This document shows positions 45,861 to 55,338 of a stretch of DNA of 64,000 nucleotides, piece by piece. The notes below the pieces were generated by a model. The model saw only the letters and a program-made list of their open reading frames with translations. It did no database searches and had not been told where the DNA came from. Numbering within the stretch: the stretch's first letter is position 1; every line of letters begins with the position of its first letter. Source of the stretch: CAIOYC01 sp965277345 (GTDB lineage: Bacteria; Pseudomonadota; Alphaproteobacteria; Caulobacterales; Caulobacteraceae). Made by a program: the position numbers and the translations under genes. The stretch spans positions 310,001-374,000 of the forward strand of contig CBDICI010000004.1 of assembly GCA_965277345.1 (NCBI GenBank). The letters run 5' to 3'.

Positions 45861-48325
45861 ACCTGGTCTCGCCGCTCAAGGGCTGGGTCGCGCCGCTGGC
45901 GGAGGTTGCGGACCCCGTGTTCGCCGGCCGGATGCTGGGCGACGGAGTCGCCATCGACCCCACCGGCGAGATGCTCCACGCCCCGTGCGACGGAGAGGTG
46001 GTGTCGCTGGCCCGCACCCGCCACGCGGTCACCCTGCGCACGCGCGCCGGGATGGACGTCCTGATCCATCTCGGCCTGGAGACGGTGGGGCTGAGAGGCG
46101 AGGGCTTCACGGCCTACGTCGTGGACGGCCAGACAGTGAAGGCCGGCGATCCTCTGATCGGCTTCGATCCCGATCATCTGGCGCGCCACGCCAGGAGCCT
46201 GATCACCCCGATCGTGATCGCCAATGGCGAGCGCTTCGGCATCGACTGGCGCGCGCTGGACCGCGAGATCGAGGTCGGCCAGCCGCTGATGACGCTCACC
46301 GCCATGCCGGCGCCCGGCGCCGGCGGCGTGGTCGAGCCGGCGCATCGCCGCGTCGTCACCCTGGGTCTGCCGCATGGCCTGCACGCCCGCCCCGCCGGCC
46401 GGGTGGCGGCGCTGCTCAAACCTTTCGACGCCCGCATAGAAATTACACTCGGCGAGCGGATCGCGGATGCGCGAAGCCCGGTCGCCCTGATGAGGCTGGG
46501 CGCCGCGGTGGGCCGGTCGCTCGTCGTCGCCGGGACGGGGCCCGACGCCGGACGGGCGGTCGGCGCCCTCGCGGACTTCCTCGCCAGCGGAGGCGCGGAA
46601 GGTTCCGAGCCGCCGCCCGCAGCGGCGCCGATCGCCAGGCCTCAGCTCCGACCCGGCGTGTTGACGGGTATTACCGCGGCGCCCGGCCTGGCCGTCGGGC
46701 GCACGACGCGGCTGCAACGGGCGGAAATCTCCGTGCCGCGCGACGGCGCGGGGGTCGATACGGAACGGGCGGCGCTGACGCAGGCGCTGTGGAGCGTTCG
46801 CCGCGGTCCGGCGGCGGCCGGCGCGGCGGGCGAGGTCATGGCGGCGCATCTGGCCCTGCTCGACGATCCCGGCTTGCGGGCGAGGGCGGATGCCGAAATA
46901 GACGCCGGGCGCAGCGCCGGCTTCGCCTGGGGGAGCGCACTGGACGAACAGGCGCAGACTCTATCGTCGTTGCCGGACCCGCGCCTCAGGGAACGGGCGC
47001 AGGACCTTGTCGACCTGAAGCGCCGGGTGCAGCAGGCCTTGGGCGGAACCGCAGCCCAGGTCGAAGCGCCGCCAGAGGGCGCGATCCTGCTGGCCGACGA
47101 CCTTCTGCCCTCGGAACTGATCGCGTTTGGAGACCGGATCGTTGGCCTGGCGACAGCCTCGGGCGGCCCGACCTCGCATGTGGCGATCATCGCGGGCTCC
47201 ATCGGACTGCCGGCGCTGGTCGCGCTGGGTGAGGGTTTGCTGGCGGCCGAGCCCGGCGCGACCGTCATTCTGGATGCCGACGCGGGCGAATTGCGCACGG
47301 CGCCGAACGCGGTCGAGATCGCCGCCGCGCAAGCCGAGCGGTCGCGCCGCGCCGCGGCCCGCCGGTCGGCGTTGACCGCCGCCGCCGCGCCATGCCGGAT
47401 GTCCGACGGAACCCGGATCGAGGTGTTCGCCAATCTCGGCCGGGTCGAGGAGGCAGCCTTCGCCGTGGCCAATGGCGCGGAGGGTTGTGGCCTGTTGCGC
47501 ACCGAGTTCCTGTTCCTCGACCGCGCCACCGCGCCGGACGAGGCCGAACAGCGCGCCGCCTATCAGGCCATCGCCGATGCGCTGGGGGCGCGGCCCCTGA
47601 TCGTGCGCACCCTCGATATCGGCGGCGACAAGCCGGTGGCCTATCTGCCGGGGCCGGCCGAGGCGAACCCGGCGCTCGGCCTGCGCGGCGTGCGCCAGAC
47701 CCTGGCCAGACCGGACCTGCTCGGCACCCAGCTTCGCGCCATCCTCGGCGTGACCTCCGCCGGCCACCTGCGGATCATGGTTCCCATGATCGCCAACGTG
47801 GAGGAGTTACGCGCTGTGCGCCGCGCCCTCCATGCGGCCAGGGCGGAGATGGGCGGCGCCGATGACATCGAGCTTGGCGTCATGGTCGAGACCCCCGCCG
47901 CCGCCCTGATCGCCGCCGAACTCGCGCTGGAGGCCGATTTTCTATCCATCGGCACCAACGACCTCACCCAGTATGCGCTCGCCATGGACCGGGGAAATCC
48001 GGCCGTGGCCGCCGGTATCGACGCCCTGCATCCCGCGGTGCTGCGCCTGATCGCCCTGACCTGCGAGGGCGCCGCCAAGGTCGGCAAATGGGTCGGCGTC
48101 TGCGGCGCGTTGGCGTCGGACACGGCCGCCGCGCCGCTCCTGATCGGGCTCGGCGTCACCGAGCTTTCCGCCGCGCCGCACACGATCCCGGACTTGAAGT
48201 CCGCGATCCGCCTCCTCGACCTCGATCGTTGCCGGTTCATAGCGAGGCAGGCCCTGGCGCAGCCGGACACCGCCTCGGTCCGGGCCGTGCTCGGCAAAGC
48301 CCTGGTGCGGGAGGCCGCGCAATGA
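45857..48325 (+). CDS. nagF: PTS EIIA-HPr-EI fusion protein for GlcNAc
   Basis: An 822-residue soluble phosphocarrier that combines three PTS proteins and moves phosphate from PEP to NagE. The EIIA(Glc-type) domain has its His in DVLIHLGLETVG (His71). HPr has the His in GLPHGLHARPAG (His176). Enzyme I has the phospho-His in ATASGGPTSHVAIIAGS (His441), and the PEP-binding domain shows LRTEFLFLDR and LDIGGDKPVAYLPG. It starts at GTG 45857, overlapping the hexosaminidase stop, and overlaps nagE by 4 nt. This single-chain PTS is typical of alpha- and gammaproteobacterial nag loci. Confidence 0.95.
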   Translation: MNLVSPLKGWVAPLAEVADPVFAGRMLGDGVAIDPTGEMLHAPCDGEVVSLARTRHAVTLRTRAGMDVLIHLGLETVGLRGEGFTAYVVDGQTVKAGDPLIGFDPDHLARHARSLITPIVIANGERFGIDWRALDREIEVGQPLMTLTAMPAPGAGGVVEPAHRRVVTLGLPHGLHARPAGRVAALLKPFDARIEITLGERIADARSPVALMRLGAAVGRSLVVAGTGPDAGRAVGALADFLASGGAEGSEPPPAAAPIARPQLRPGVLTGITAAPGLAVGRTTRLQRAEISVPRDGAGVDTERAALTQALWSVRRGPAAAGAAGEVMAAHLALLDDPGLRARADAEIDAGRSAGFAWGSALDEQAQTLSSLPDPRLRERAQDLVDLKRRVQQALGGTAAQVEAPPEGAILLADDLLPSELIAFGDRIVGLATASGGPTSHVAIIAGSIGLPALVALGEGLLAAEPGATVILDADAGELRTAPNAVEIAAAQAERSRRAAARRSALTAAAAPCRMSDGTRIEVFANLGRVEEAAFAVANGAEGCGLLRTEFLFLDRATAPDEAEQRAAYQAIADALGARPLIVRTLDIGGDKPVAYLPGPAEANPALGLRGVRQTLARPDLLGTQLRAILGVTSAGHLRIMVPMIANVEELRAVRRALHAARAEMGGADDIELGVMVETPAAALIAAELALEADFLSIGTNDLTQYALAMDRGNPAVAAGIDALHPAVLRLIALTCEGAAKVGKWVGVCGALASDTAAAPLLIGLGVTELSAAPHTIPDLKSAIRLLDLDRCRFIARQALAQPDTASVRAVLGKALVREAAQ

Positions 48326-50073
48326 AGTCGCCGATGGCGATACTGCAGCCGCTCGGCCGCGCGCTGATGCTGCCCATCGCGGTGCTGCCGGTGGCGGGCC
48401 TGTTGCTGCGGCTGGGTCAGCCGGACCTGCTCGATATACCCTTCATCGCCTCGGCCGGAGACGCCGTCTTCTCCAGCCTCGGGTTGTTGTTCGCCATCGG
48501 CGTGGCGGTGGGCTTTGCGCGCGACAACAACGGCGCGGCCGGGCTGGGCGGCGTGGTCTGTTTCCTGGTGGCGACGGCCGGGGCCAAGACCCTGATCCAC
48601 GTACCGCCGGACGCGATGACAGGCGTCGCCGCCACCGCCCACGACCTGGCGGCGGCCGCATTCAAGGACAAGGCGCTCGCCAAGCTCAGCGTCCCGCTCG
48701 GCATCTTGTCGGGCGCCATAGCCGGGGACTTCTATAACCGGTTCTCGACGCTCAAACTGCCGGAATACCTCGCCTTCTTCGGCGGAAGACGCTTCATCCC
48801 CATCGTCGCCGGATTGGCGGGCCTGGCGCTGGCCGCGGCATTCGGCCTCGGCTGGGGGGCGCTGTCGGGCGGCATGGACGCGCTCAGCGTCGGCATCGCC
48901 AAGGCGGGACCGCTCGGGCTGTTCGTCTATGGCGTGCTGAACCGGGTCCTGATCGTCACCGGCCTGCACCACATCCTGAACAATGTGGTCTGGTTTCTGG
49001 TGGGCGAGTTCCATGGCAAGACCGGCGATCTGAACCGCTTCTTCGCCGGCGATCCGACGGCGGGAAGCTTCATGGCCGGCTACTTTCCGGTGATGATGTT
49101 CGGCCTCCCCGCCGCCTGCCTGGCCATGTATCGCACGGCCCGGCCCGAGCGGCGCGCCGAGGTGGGCGGTATGCTGCTGTCCATGGCGCTCACCGCCTTC
49201 CTGACCGGGGTGACCGAGCCGATCGAGTTCAGCTTCATGTTCCTGGCGCCGGCGCTGTTCGCCCTGCACGCCCTGCTGACCGGCGCGGCGATGACGTTGA
49301 TGAGCGTTCTGGGCGTGAAGCTCGGTTTCGGGTTTTCCGCCGGCCTGTTCGACTACGTGCTGAACTTCGGCAAGGCCACCCGGCCCCTGCTGCTGTTGCC
49401 GGTCGGCGCGGTCTATTTCGGGCTTTACTACGGACTGTTCCACGTCTTCATCCAGCGTTTCGACCTGAAGACCCCAGGCCGCGACGCGGCGGCGGATGCG
49501 GAGGAAGCCGCCATCGGACCCGCGCCCGGCACGCAGGCCGAAGCCTTTGTCAGGGCCCTCGGCGGCGCCCGGAATCTGATCGAGGTCGGCGCCTGCACCA
49601 CGCGGCTTCGCCTGGTCGTCGCCGACCAGACCCGCGTGAACGAGGCGGCGCTGAAGCGGCTCGGTGCACGCGGACTGATCCGGCCAGAGCCCAGGGCGTT
49701 GCAGGTTGTGCTCGGCCCCGCCGCCGACAATGTCGCCAACGAGATCAGGGCCTACCTTCGATCTGATGCGGGTGAAGCGGCGGCGCGGATCGACCCGGCG
49801 CCCATGCCCGCGCAACCGGCCGCGCCAATGGCGCCCGGCGACGCCTCCGCGCTGGTGGCGGCGCTCGGCGGTGCGGGCAATCTGGTTTCCGTCCTGCTTG
49901 CGGATTCCCGGCTATGCATCGGGCTGATCGATGGCGGCGAGGTCAGTGAGAAGGGTGTTCGCGCCAGCGGTGCGCGGACGTTCTCCCGGCCCTCGCCTGA
50001 CAGCATCCACGTGGTGCTGGGACCGGCAGCGACGGCGATGGCCTTGGCCGTCGAGGACGAGCGGACTCGCTAA
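48322..50073 (+). CDS. nagE: PTS GlcNAc-specific EIICB permease with a second, degenerate EIIB domain
   Basis: A 583-residue GlcNAc importer that phosphorylates its sugar. The EIIC membrane domain (about residues 1-375; PLGRALMLPIAVLPVAGLLL at the start, GVTEPIEFSFMFLAPALFAL later) is followed by EIIB with the phospho-Cys in VGACTTRLR (Cys425). A second EIIB-like domain (about 510-575) shares ALGGAGNLV and VVLGPAA, but Ala527 replaces the cysteine, so it cannot carry phosphate. Whether it is regulatory or decaying is unknown. Coupled to nagF by overlap; last gene of the operon. Confidence 0.94.
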   Translation: MKSPMAILQPLGRALMLPIAVLPVAGLLLRLGQPDLLDIPFIASAGDAVFSSLGLLFAIGVAVGFARDNNGAAGLGGVVCFLVATAGAKTLIHVPPDAMTGVAATAHDLAAAAFKDKALAKLSVPLGILSGAIAGDFYNRFSTLKLPEYLAFFGGRRFIPIVAGLAGLALAAAFGLGWGALSGGMDALSVGIAKAGPLGLFVYGVLNRVLIVTGLHHILNNVVWFLVGEFHGKTGDLNRFFAGDPTAGSFMAGYFPVMMFGLPAACLAMYRTARPERRAEVGGMLLSMALTAFLTGVTEPIEFSFMFLAPALFALHALLTGAAMTLMSVLGVKLGFGFSAGLFDYVLNFGKATRPLLLLPVGAVYFGLYYGLFHVFIQRFDLKTPGRDAAADAEEAAIGPAPGTQAEAFVRALGGARNLIEVGACTTRLRLVVADQTRVNEAALKRLGARGLIRPEPRALQVVLGPAADNVANEIRAYLRSDAGEAAARIDPAPMPAQPAAPMAPGDASALVAALGGAGNLVSVLLADSRLCIGLIDGGEVSEKGVRASGARTFSRPSPDSIHVVLGPAATAMALAVEDERTR

Positions 50074-50239
50074 CGCCCCCGCCGCGGGGCGATGGATGCA
50101 CCGATCGTATGCCAACGCCCGTGGATGGTCGTACCACCGGGCGGCGTCAGATGGGCGGCCAATCGTCGAAAGGCAGCGCTGGGATCGGTCCGCGAGTGCT
50201 TACCTATTCGGCTTGCAATTAAGGCGTGTCGGAGAGGTC

Positions 50240-50503
50240 ATGGCCAGCGGTTGGGCGCGAGACGGGGCGGTTGTGGACCAGATCGACGACACCATTATCG
50301 ACGGCGTGCTGTCAGCGCGCGGCAGGCTACCCGCCGGGGCGGGCAGCGTCATTTGCGTGGTGTGCCGCGAGGAAATCCCGGAGCCGCGCCGAAAGGCTCT
50401 TCCCGGCGCCCGAACCTGTATAGATTGCCAGGCGGGCCGAGACAGCCGCGTCGTCATCTCCGGCATCAACCGGCGAGGCAGCAAGGACAGCCAGCTTCGC
50501 TAG
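50240..50503 (+). CDS. DksA/TraR-type C4 zinc-finger protein
   Basis: An 87-residue cytoplasmic protein. It carries a DksA/TraR zinc finger (ICVVCREEIP ... CIDCQ, C-x2-C-x17-C-x2-C) but lacks the long coiled-coil of true DksA, so it resembles the short TraR/YbiI-like members. Such proteins can bind RNA polymerase; this is inferred from the fold. GGAGAGG lies just before ATG 50240. Confidence 0.85.
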   Translation: MASGWARDGAVVDQIDDTIIDGVLSARGRLPAGAGSVICVVCREEIPEPRRKALPGARTCIDCQAGRDSRVVISGINRRGSKDSQLR

Positions 50504-50582
50504 GCGGCTGCGCCCTGGTCGTCCGATTGGGTCGGCGGCATATTCACGTGTGCGCAAATCGTTGCGCGTAGGAGTAGGATTG

Positions 50583-51755
50583 ATGGCTTCCCCCGCCGGC
50601 GTCGAACACAACGAGATCGTGTATCCCGCCGCCATTCCCTTCGCCCTGGTGCATCTTGGCTGCTTCGCGGCGATCTGGTCGGGCGTGAGTCTGCGCGCGC
50701 TGGCGATCTGTATCGCCCTCTACTGGCTGCGCATCTTCGCCATCGGCGCGGGCTATCATCGCTACTTCTCACACAAGGCCTATTCGACGAGCCGAGTGTT
50801 CCAGTTCGTGCTGGCCTTCCTCGCGCAGAGCAGCGCCCAGAACAGCGTCCTGTGGTGGGCGGCCCGGCACCGGCATCACCATCTTCACTCCGACACCGGT
50901 CAGGACTTGCATTCACCGCTTCGCCGGGGCTTTTTCCACAGCCATGTCGGCTGGATTTTCGAGCGCCGCCCGTCCGACACCGACCTGGTCAAGGTCGAGG
51001 ACCTGGCCCGCTATCCCGAGTTGATGTGGCTGCACCGCTTTGAGCTCGCGCCGGCGGTCATCCTGGCGGTGCTGTGCTTCGCCCTGGCCGGCTGGTCGGG
51101 CCTGGTGGTGGGCTTCCTGTGGAGCACGGTGCTGGTCTATCACTCGACCTTCTGCATCAACTCGCTCGCCCACGTCCGGGGCTCGCGGCGGTTCGTTACC
51201 GGCGACGACTCGCGCAACAACTGGCTGCTGGCGATCTTCACCATGGGAGAGGGCTGGCACAACAATCACCACGCCTTTCAGAGCAGCGTCCGGCAGGGCT
51301 TCATGTGGTGGGAGTTGGACCCGACCTATTATGTGCTCTGGCTGCTCTCGCGCGTCGGTTTGGTATGGGACCTGAAGCATCCGCCCGCCGCCATGCTGCG
51401 CGGTGAGCATCACCCCAGCGGACGGGCGGTCGAGCGCACCGCCGAGCTTCTGGCGTTCCGGTTCGACCCCGACAAGATCGCCTCGGCCATCGCCGCGACG
51501 CTCCACGCGCCGGCGCTTTCCCAGCTGCAAACCCTGCTGGCCGAAGGCCTTCACGGCGCCGAGGAGGTGTTCGCCTCCCTCCATCTGCCGCAAGTGCCCA
51601 AGAGGACGGAACTGGACGCCCTGGCGCACGCCATGTTCCTGCGGGCGCGATCGCTGGAGGGCGTCGTCGACCGCGCCTATGCCCTGCTGCTGGCCGCCAT
51701 CGGCGCCCAACTGGTCGCTTATCGCGTATCCGCCTCCAGCTTGGCCCCGCATTGA
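50583..51755 (+). CDS. Acyl-CoA desaturase (delta-9 type fatty acid desaturase)
   Basis: A 390-residue membrane di-iron desaturase that introduces double bonds into acyl chains. The three histidine boxes are HRYFSH, HRHHH (in [15 protein letters not shown]) and HNNHHAF, between four predicted helices. A C-terminal extension of about 110 residues (from [16 protein letters not shown] on) is helical and soluble. I chose ATG 50583 with GGAG 8 nt upstream; a GTG at 50550 would add 11 residues. Likely sets membrane fluidity, and it lies in the same region as cfa. Confidence 0.93.
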   Translation: MASPAGVEHNEIVYPAAIPFALVHLGCFAAIWSGVSLRALAICIALYWLRIFAIGAGYHRYFSHKAYSTSRVFQFVLAFLAQSSAQNSVLWWAARHRHHHLHSDTGQDLHSPLRRGFFHSHVGWIFERRPSDTDLVKVEDLARYPELMWLHRFELAPAVILAVLCFALAGWSGLVVGFLWSTVLVYHSTFCINSLAHVRGSRRFVTGDDSRNNWLLAIFTMGEGWHNNHHAFQSSVRQGFMWWELDPTYYVLWLLSRVGLVWDLKHPPAAMLRGEHHPSGRAVERTAELLAFRFDPDKIASAIAATLHAPALSQLQTLLAEGLHGAEEVFASLHLPQVPKRTELDALAHAMFLRARSLEGVVDRAYALLLAAIGAQLVAYRVSASSLAPH

Positions 51756-51801
51756 CGCCGCCGGGCCGGGCTTGGCCCGGCCTGCCCGCGTATCGATTGG
51801 C

Positions 51802-51891
51802 TGGCGGTGAGAGAGGGATTCGAACCCTCGTTACGGTTTCCCGTAAACACGCTTTCCAAGCGTGCGCCTTCAACCACTCGGCCACCTCACC
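51802..51891 (-). tRNA. tRNA-Ser (anticodon GGA)
   Basis: A 90-nt class II tRNA on the complement. Acceptor GGTGAGG pairs with TCTCACC (one G-U), the D-loop has GGCCGAGTGGTTGAAGGC, the anticodon loop CTTGGAAAG carries GGA, and there is a long variable arm (TGTTTACGGGAAACCGTAAC) and the T-loop GGTTCGAATCC. CCA is encoded at 51802-51804. Confidence 0.97.
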
Positions 51892-52065
51892 CACGCCGGT
51901 GCGCGGTGGAAGAGGCCCGCGCGGCGCTCGCGCTCGCCAAGGGGGCGGCGCGAAAGGCGGGCATATATACTGAGCGGCGTTGTCGCGGCAAGCGCGGTTC
52001 TCGGCCATGCTGGGATCCGGGCGCCACGCCCCCGCGTAGTGCGTCCGCCCTGGGAGGACAGACCG

Positions 52066-52422
52066 ATGAAATTCGAGGATTTCGACCGGATGGCGCTGGC
52101 CCTGCCGGGCGTGGTGATGGACATCAAATGGGAGGCCGACCGCACCTATTGCGTCGGCGCCAGGATATTCGCCTTCGCCGGAGCGCTCGGCCAGGAGACC
52201 CCGCGCTATATGTTCAAGGCCTCCGATCTCGGCTTCGAGATGCTGGTGGAGAGCGGCGTGGCCCTTCCCGCGCCGTATCTGGCCCGCGCCAGATGGGTGC
52301 AGCTGAAGGCCCACGACGCCCTGAACGACGCCGAGCTGTCGGCCTACGTGCGCGAGGCCCACGCGCTGATCGCCGCCAAGCTGACGCGCAAGGCGCGCGC
52401 GGAGCTGGGCATCCCGGCCTAG
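52066..52422 (+). CDS. MmcQ/YjbR family protein
   Basis: A 118-residue protein of the MmcQ/YjbR (DUF419) fold with FEDFDRMALALPGVVMDIKW near the start, a central MFKASDLGFEMLVE and PYLARARWVQLKA. These small proteins have a double-wing DNA-binding-like fold, but their role is not known. ATG 52066 follows GGGAGGA. The 3' end overlaps the frameshifted DUF599 gene by 4 nt. Confidence 0.88.
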   Translation: MKFEDFDRMALALPGVVMDIKWEADRTYCVGARIFAFAGALGQETPRYMFKASDLGFEMLVESGVALPAPYLARARWVQLKAHDALNDAELSAYVREAHALIAAKLTRKARAELGIPA

Positions 52423-53164
52423 ATCGGCGGGGCGGGACTGTGGTCGGCGCGCGCCTGCTCCAGCAGGGCGCGGGCGATGCGCACGCCCTTGGCGGCGGAG
52501 GCGTGACGCTGACGCCAGATCAAAACACCGACCACCGCGAGGGTGGCGAGGCTGAGCGCCACGGGTCCCACCAGCCACGCCGCCGCGGCGAGGGCGAAAT
52601 AATAGCCGCGCACCCCGGAATTGGAGCTGGCGAAGGCCGGGTTAAGGATCTGCGCCACGGCCGCCGCATAGGCGTCCAGCCAGCCGGGCGTGCGGTGTTC
52701 CGGCGCGGCCCCGATCACCGCCAGGGCATAGTTCATCTGCCGGATCGCCAGATGAAATCGAGCAGGCCGCGCGCCAGGGCCGCGGTGATCAATACAATCT
52801 TGGCGTCGAACAGCAGGCGCGGCGCGTGCTGCAGGCCCGGCGCCTGCAACACCTTGTGATAGGTGACGTCGCCGCCGAACAGCACCCCCGCCGCCGCGGC
52901 GATCAGGATGAGGTTGGAGGAGGCGAAGAACGAGGCGGAGCCGAGCGCATGGCCCATCAGCTGGCCGTCCAGCAGCCGCTGCTCCTTGCGGTGGGTCATG
53001 GTCAGCATCCACTGCAGGCGGATGGCGTCCATGTCGGCATTGATGGCCCCGCCCTTACGCCAGAGCCAGCGGACGAAGGGTGCGTAACCCAACCAGGCCA
53101 GCAGGAACCAGCCCAGCGCCACGCCGTTGACGAGCAGATCGTCGGTAGCGAGGCTATCGAACAT
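52419..53164 (-). pseudogene. DUF599 membrane protein gene with a single-base frameshift
   Basis: The N-terminal frame (from ATG 53164) encodes 143 residues of a DUF599-type membrane protein and stops shortly after LLDFIW. The rest of the protein (IRQMNYALAVIGAAPEHR, then two more helices) continues in another frame to 52419. Restoring one base near 52747 would give TGG-xCG-ATC-CGG-CAG and join LLDFIW to IRQMNY, a normal family sequence of about 247 residues. Either a real inactivating deletion or a sequencing error. Confidence 0.85.
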
Positions 53165-53306
53165 CGGGAGACGCTCGGGTGCCGGCCGGGGACCTTGCGG
53201 GACGCGCCCTGGCGGGGTTGGGGGTTGCGCTGAAATGACGCGTCATGGTTAGCTCAACCGGTTGCGAACGGGCTGCGCAGCGCGCGGTCGCCGCCGGAGG
53301 GGTGTA

Positions 53307-54551
53307 ATGCTGCACGCGCTCGCTCGTAGGTTTGTCCGTGTGGGCGACCTTACCCTGATCGATCCCAAGGGAGGCAAGAGCCGATTTGGCGATGGGACCG
53401 GTCCGGCGGTCGCGGTGCGCCTCCACGGCGCGCTGACCCCGCTGAGGATCGCGATGGCGCCCACCCTGATGCTGGGCGAATGCTATATGGACGGCGCCTT
53501 GGAGATGGTGGAGGGCGGCGCCTACGACCTCGTCGAACTGATCGGCCGCAACTTCGACCACGATCCGGTCAGGCAGCATCGTCAGTCGCTGATCCGGCGG
53601 ATGTGGTTCGCCGCGCTCCGCCGCATTCGCCAGATCAACAATCGCATCCAGGCGCGCCGCAACATCGCCCGCCATTACGACCTGTCCAACGAGCTGTACC
53701 GGACCTTCCTCGATCCGGACATGCAGTACAGCTGCGCCTACTTCGCGCGGCCGGACATGACGCTGGACGAGGCGCAGATCGCCAAGAAGGCCCACCTGGC
53801 GGCCAAGCTGCTGCTCGAACCGCACCACCGGGTTTTGGACATCGGCTGCGGCTGGGGCGGCCTCGGCCTGACCTTGGCCGAGTACGTGCCAGAGGGCGGC
53901 GTGGTGGGCGTGACCCTGTCCGAAGAGCAGTTGGCGCTGGCGCAGGAGCGGTCCGGCGCCCGCACGGCCTCCGGCTTGCGCGGCGCGGACTTCCGCCTGC
54001 AGGACTATCGCGACGTGGACGGTCCCTTCGACCGCATCGTCTCGGTCGGCATGTTCGAGCACGTGGGCCAGCCGAACTATCAGGCGTATTTCGACCAGAT
54101 CGCGCGTCTGCTCACCGATGACGGCGTGGCGGTGATCCATTCCATCGGACGCAAGGACGAGCCGGGCGTCACCAATCCCTTCATCGCCAAATACATCTTC
54201 CCGGGCGGCTATATCCCGGCCCTGTCGGAGGTGATTTCCCATATCGAACGCGCTGGCCTTTGGGTCACCGATGTGGAGATCCTGCGCCTGCACTATGCCG
54301 AGACCATCAAGGCCTGGCGCGAACGGTTCGCCGGCGCCCGCGAGCGGATCAAGGCCATGCGCGACGAGCGGTTCTGCAGGATGTTCGAGTTCTATCTGGC
54401 CCTTTCGGAGGTCGCCTTCCGGTACGGCGGCCATATGAACTTCCAACTGCAACTGGCCAAACGGGTCGATGCGGTGCCGCTTACCCGGGACTATATCCAC
54501 GAAGGCGAACGGCAGATCATCCGCCAACCCCGGATGCGCGCGATCGGCTGA
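53307..54551 (+). CDS. cfa: Cyclopropane-fatty-acyl-phospholipid synthase
   Basis: This enzyme methylates double bonds of membrane phospholipid acyl chains using SAM. The 414-residue protein has the Cfa N-terminal domain (LMLGECYMDGALEM) and the SAM domain with VLDIGCGWGGLGLTLAEY, YRDVDGPFDRIVSVGMFEHVG, and IARHYDLSNELYRTFLDPDM before it. ATG 53307 follows GGAGGGG. Substrates are the unsaturated chains made by desaturases such as the one at 50583. A TetR regulator follows by 50 bp. Confidence 0.94.
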   Translation: MLHALARRFVRVGDLTLIDPKGGKSRFGDGTGPAVAVRLHGALTPLRIAMAPTLMLGECYMDGALEMVEGGAYDLVELIGRNFDHDPVRQHRQSLIRRMWFAALRRIRQINNRIQARRNIARHYDLSNELYRTFLDPDMQYSCAYFARPDMTLDEAQIAKKAHLAAKLLLEPHHRVLDIGCGWGGLGLTLAEYVPEGGVVGVTLSEEQLALAQERSGARTASGLRGADFRLQDYRDVDGPFDRIVSVGMFEHVGQPNYQAYFDQIARLLTDDGVAVIHSIGRKDEPGVTNPFIAKYIFPGGYIPALSEVISHIERAGLWVTDVEILRLHYAETIKAWRERFAGARERIKAMRDERFCRMFEFYLALSEVAFRYGGHMNFQLQLAKRVDAVPLTRDYIHEGERQIIRQPRMRAIG

Positions 54552-54601
54552 TCCGGCCGCGCCTTGGACTTGCGTGGCGGGGGCCTTATATATCGGGCGG
54601 T

Positions 54602-55213
54602 ATGGATATCGCTCTCGCCCCTGCTGTTCGCGGCCGCCCGCGCGAGTTCTGCGTCGAACAGGCGCTTGCCGCCGCGCTCGGCGTGTTCTGGCGCAAGGGC
54701 TACGAGGGCGCCTCGCTCAGCGATCTGACCGGGGCCATGGGGATTAGCCGGCCCAGCCTCTATGCCTGTTTCGGCAACAAGGAGGCGCTGTTCCGCCAGG
54801 CGCTCGATCTCTACGAGGGCGAGAAGATGGCCTATGTGGGTGAGGCCTTGGCCAAGCCCACCGCGCGCGGCGTGGCCGAGCACCTGCTAGCCGGCGCGCT
54901 GGAGCGGCAGACGTGTGGCGGCGACCCTCGGGGGTGCCTCGGCGTCGTCAGCGCCATGCAGTGCGGCGACGGCGCCCAGTCGATCCGGGAAGAGGTCCAG
55001 GCCCGGGGCGTCGCCGCCAGCGACGCCCTCATTGCCCGCTTCGAGCGCGCAAGGACGGAGGGCGACCTGCCCGCGTCCGCCAGCGCGGAAGGTCTGGCGC
55101 GGCTGCTTTACGCGGTCAGCCAGGGGCTGGCCATGCAGGCCAGCGCCGGCGCGCCGCCCGAAGCGCTGAAGGCCCTGGTCGAAACCGCGCTGCGCTGCTG
55201 GCCGACCGCCTAG
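54602..55213 (+). CDS. TetR family transcriptional regulator
   Basis: A 203-residue repressor-type protein. The N-terminal HTH covers about residues 12-60 (ALGVFWRKGYEGASLSDLTG, MGISRPSLYACFGNKEALFR). The C-terminal ligand domain resembles the TetR_C group found next to oxidoreductase or transporter genes (CGGDPRGCLGVVSAMQ). Its target is unknown; cfa is the nearest candidate. The stop codon starts a palindromic repeat. Confidence 0.9.
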   Translation: MDIALAPAVRGRPREFCVEQALAAALGVFWRKGYEGASLSDLTGAMGISRPSLYACFGNKEALFRQALDLYEGEKMAYVGEALAKPTARGVAEHLLAGALERQTCGGDPRGCLGVVSAMQCGDGAQSIREEVQARGVAASDALIARFERARTEGDLPASASAEGLARLLYAVSQGLAMQASAGAPPEALKALVETALRCWPTA

Positions 55214-55314
55214 ACCCTGATCGGTTCATCTTGAACCGTGAATCAGGGTCTACACTTTGAGTTTAGAGCATGATTCAGGTTCGGATGATTCCATCCGAAA
55301 CGATCATGCTCTAA
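55210..55314. repeat. Two adjacent palindromes (TAGACCCTGAT and TAGAGCATGAT families)
   Basis: TAGACCCTGAT...ATCAGGGTCTA (55210-55251) and TAGAGCATGAT...ATCATGCTCTA (55265-55314) are two long inverted repeats between convergent tetR and the ferritin-like gene. Their inner arms also pair (GGTTCA with TGAACC; GGTTCGGATG with CATCCGAA). Related elements are common in alphaproteobacterial intergenic DNA. The first starts at the tetR stop codon and can act as a terminator for both genes. Confidence 0.85.
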
Positions 55315-55338
55315 CGGCCGGCCTGCCCCGGACTATGC

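Noticed and set aside
50074..50091. Terminator after nagE (CGCCCC...GGGGCG)
   Set aside because: Only a 6-bp stem and no T run; not strong enough to list.
51802..51891. tRNA-Ser as an island attachment site
   Set aside because: No integrase, no direct repeat of the tRNA 3' end, and no change in base composition around it.
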